From Alcaligenaceae bacterium (lineage in GTDB: Bacteria; Pseudomonadota; Gammaproteobacteria; Burkholderiales; Burkholderiaceae_B), in the NCBI GenBank assembly GCA_012511095.1, contig JAAZGT010000291.1, positions 1 through 6,418 of the forward strand: a stretch of DNA of 6,418 nucleotides, read 5' to 3'. Shown here in pieces: positions 5,074 through 6,418 of the stretch. Position 1 is the stretch's first letter, and each line of letters opens with the position of its first letter. The notes under the pieces are model-generated. The model was not told the DNA's origin and did no database searches. It was given only the letters and a program-made list of their open reading frames with translations. Made by a program: the position numbers and the translations under genes.

Positions 5074-6418
5074 GCCAGTACCAAGCGTGTAAAACCATTG
5101 CGCAGATCATTAAGCTTACTGCGTTCATCAACCACAAGCTAGCAAGACCGGTGGTCGCGTTGGGGATTAAAGTATTAGTAATAAATTCAAAAGCGCCTTT
5201 GGCTGGACCAAAACCAGCATAATAACCTACACCAATGCCTATGCCTAATAAACTAATTGTTTGCAAAACAAGGGGTATGGTAGCGATACGGTGAGCGCGT
5301 AGGGCATAGGTATTAAGACATTGTAGAGCATCCCAAAAGTGGATAAATGGGAAAAAGCTTAATAAGCCACTGGCAATCAACGCCACCTCTAAATTTTGAG
5401 TGTAGAGGCTAATAATCTGCTGTTTAGTTAATAGCACCACGACAATGGTGATTAAAAGTCCAATGATGCCTAGAGCAAAGCCCGCTATGACGCTGCGGTG
5501 CGCAGTTTCCCATTGCTTAGCCCCTAATGCTCTAGCAGCTAGGGCTGCGGTCGCAATACCAATAGACATAGGAATCATATAGGTAAAGGAGATTAAGTTC
5601 GATAGAATTTGGTGTGCACCAGAGGCGTATGCCCCTTCTCTAGCAACAAAGAGGGTAATAAAGGTAAAAGCACAAATTTCCACTAGATAGGAAGCCCCCA
5701 TGGGGATACCGAGACGTAAGATCTCCATCATGCCTTGTAGTTTAGGTAATGATAATCGTAATTTATAACGCTTATAAAATGCGTCACTAAATAAAATCCA
5801 TAGACCACAGAGTAATTGAAACCAAGAAACTGCTGCTGTCGAAATGCCCGCGCCATCGCTCCCCATACTATTAAAACCGAGATTACCAAAAATCAATACC
5901 CAGTTAATAAAAAACTTTAGGGGTAGGCTGGCCACGCTTAAGTACATCACAGTGCTAGTGCGTTGGCTGGCAGTGCACACCGAGTAAACCACACGGAATA
6001 AAAGCGCTGCGGGGACACCATAAAAGCTATAGCGTAAATAATTAGTGACATCTGTGCGTGTTTGCTCTGAGAGCTCACCTGCTAAATTCATTAAGAAATC
6101 AGGTTTTAACAAAGCAAAGGCCGCAACGAGGCTCATTAATAAAGATACCCAGATACCTTGGCTAAAGAGCTCGCCCACATCCTCGTATTTATTGGCACCG
6201 ATAACTTGTGAGCAAATGGGGATTAGCGCATGCACTACACCCATCAGGCTAATGACGATGGTAACGTAAATTGATGCTGCTATAGAAATTGTTTGTAAGG
6301 CTTGTACGCTGAAGTTGCCAAGCATGACACTATCAATAATGGCAAAAGCCACACCAACCCATTGGCTAATTAAAATCGGCCAAACTTGTCGCAAAATAGC
6401 ACTTGCGAGCCTAGCGAA
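5048..6418 (-). CDS. MATE-family multidrug efflux pump, NorM-like (5'-partial)
   Basis: The frame runs unbroken to the right edge of the window, giving 456 residues before a TAG stop; the first in-frame start-like codon, TTG at 6394-6392, is probably internal, because the upstream codons read FARLASAI straight into the RQVWPILISQ helix. About 12 membrane helices form two MatE halves. Numbering from the window edge, acidic residues sit at Asp29 (AIIDSVMLG, helix 1), Glu247 (YLVEICAF, helix 7) and Asp363 (HFWDALQCL, helix 10). These match by position the cation-coupling residues I recall for Vibrio NorM (Asp36, Glu255, Asp371), so only about 8 N-terminal residues should be missing. IGANKYEDV and AHQILSN with IPMSIGIATAA are further MATE landmarks. 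It exports cationic drugs using Na+ or H+. It overlaps the following MFS gene by 26 bases, indicating a two-pump operon. Confidence 0.92.
   Translation of the reverse strand, partial: FARLASAILRQVWPILISQWVGVAFAIIDSVMLGNFSVQALQTISIAASIYVTIVISLMGVVHALIPICSQVIGANKYEDVGELFSQGIWVSLLMSLVAAFALLKPDFLMNLAGELSEQTRTDVTNYLRYSFYGVPAALLFRVVYSVCTASQRTSTVMYLSVASLPLKFFINWVLIFGNLGFNSMGSDGAGISTAAVSWFQLLCGLWILFSDAFYKRYKLRLSLPKLQGMMEILRLGIPMGASYLVEICAFTFITLFVAREGAYASGAHQILSNLISFTYMIPMSIGIATAALAARALGAKQWETAHRSVIAGFALGIIGLLITIVVVLLTKQQIISLYTQNLEVALIASGLLSFFPFIHFWDALQCLNTYALRAHRIATIPLVLQTISLLGIGIGVGYYAGFGPAKGAFEFITNTLIPNATTGLASLWLMNAVSLMICAMVLHAWYWHVYRKNII

Noticed and set aside
6392..6394. TTG as the true start codon of the MATE gene
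   Set aside because: The frame continues open to the window edge with plausible N-terminal sequence, and starting here would clip the beginning of helix 1.

Overview
The window looks like an ordinary stretch of chromosome from a Gram-negative, moderately AT-rich proteobacterium. The L28 and L33 ribosomal proteins are close to their E. coli counterparts in sequence and length. The two-subunit 3-oxoacid CoA-transferase, the roughly 600-residue aminopeptidase P and the Bcr/CflA-type transporter would all fit a low-GC member of the Betaproteobacteria (for example the Alcaligenaceae), but that placement is a guess. There is no sign of a phage, insertion sequence, CRISPR array or other mobile element.

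Layout. Positions 1-824 (+) hold the end of scoA and all of scoB, the two subunits of succinyl-CoA:3-ketoacid CoA-transferase, closed by a good intrinsic terminator at 848-883. A small four-helix membrane protein of the DUF423/YgdD family lies on the minus strand at 891-1259. It is divergent from a 599-residue Xaa-Pro aminopeptidase (1319-3118, +). A perfect 15-bp hairpin at 3141-3174 with T-runs in both orientations separates that gene from the convergent minus-strand block.

Minus-strand block, read from the right edge: a MATE efflux pump (cut by the right edge of the window; the TTG near 6394 is probably not its start), then a Bcr/CflA-family MFS drug transporter whose start lies 26 bases inside the MATE gene, then a 227-bp gap, then rpmB (L28) and rpmG (L33). 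The two transporters look like a translationally coupled efflux operon. I see no strong terminator between it and rpmB, so read-through into the ribosomal protein genes is possible. The gap holds a candidate rpmB promoter and a 9-bp inverted repeat that would sit at the very 5' end of the rpmB leader; this is the most interesting unexplained structure here.

How the genes relate: ScoAB activates acetoacetate with succinyl-CoA, the aminopeptidase trims Xaa-Pro peptides, and the two pumps export drugs or other toxic compounds. Apart from the operon pairs (scoAB, MATE-bcr, rpmBG) I see no shared pathway. I did not find a previously undescribed system; the findings are modest regulatory and annotation points.
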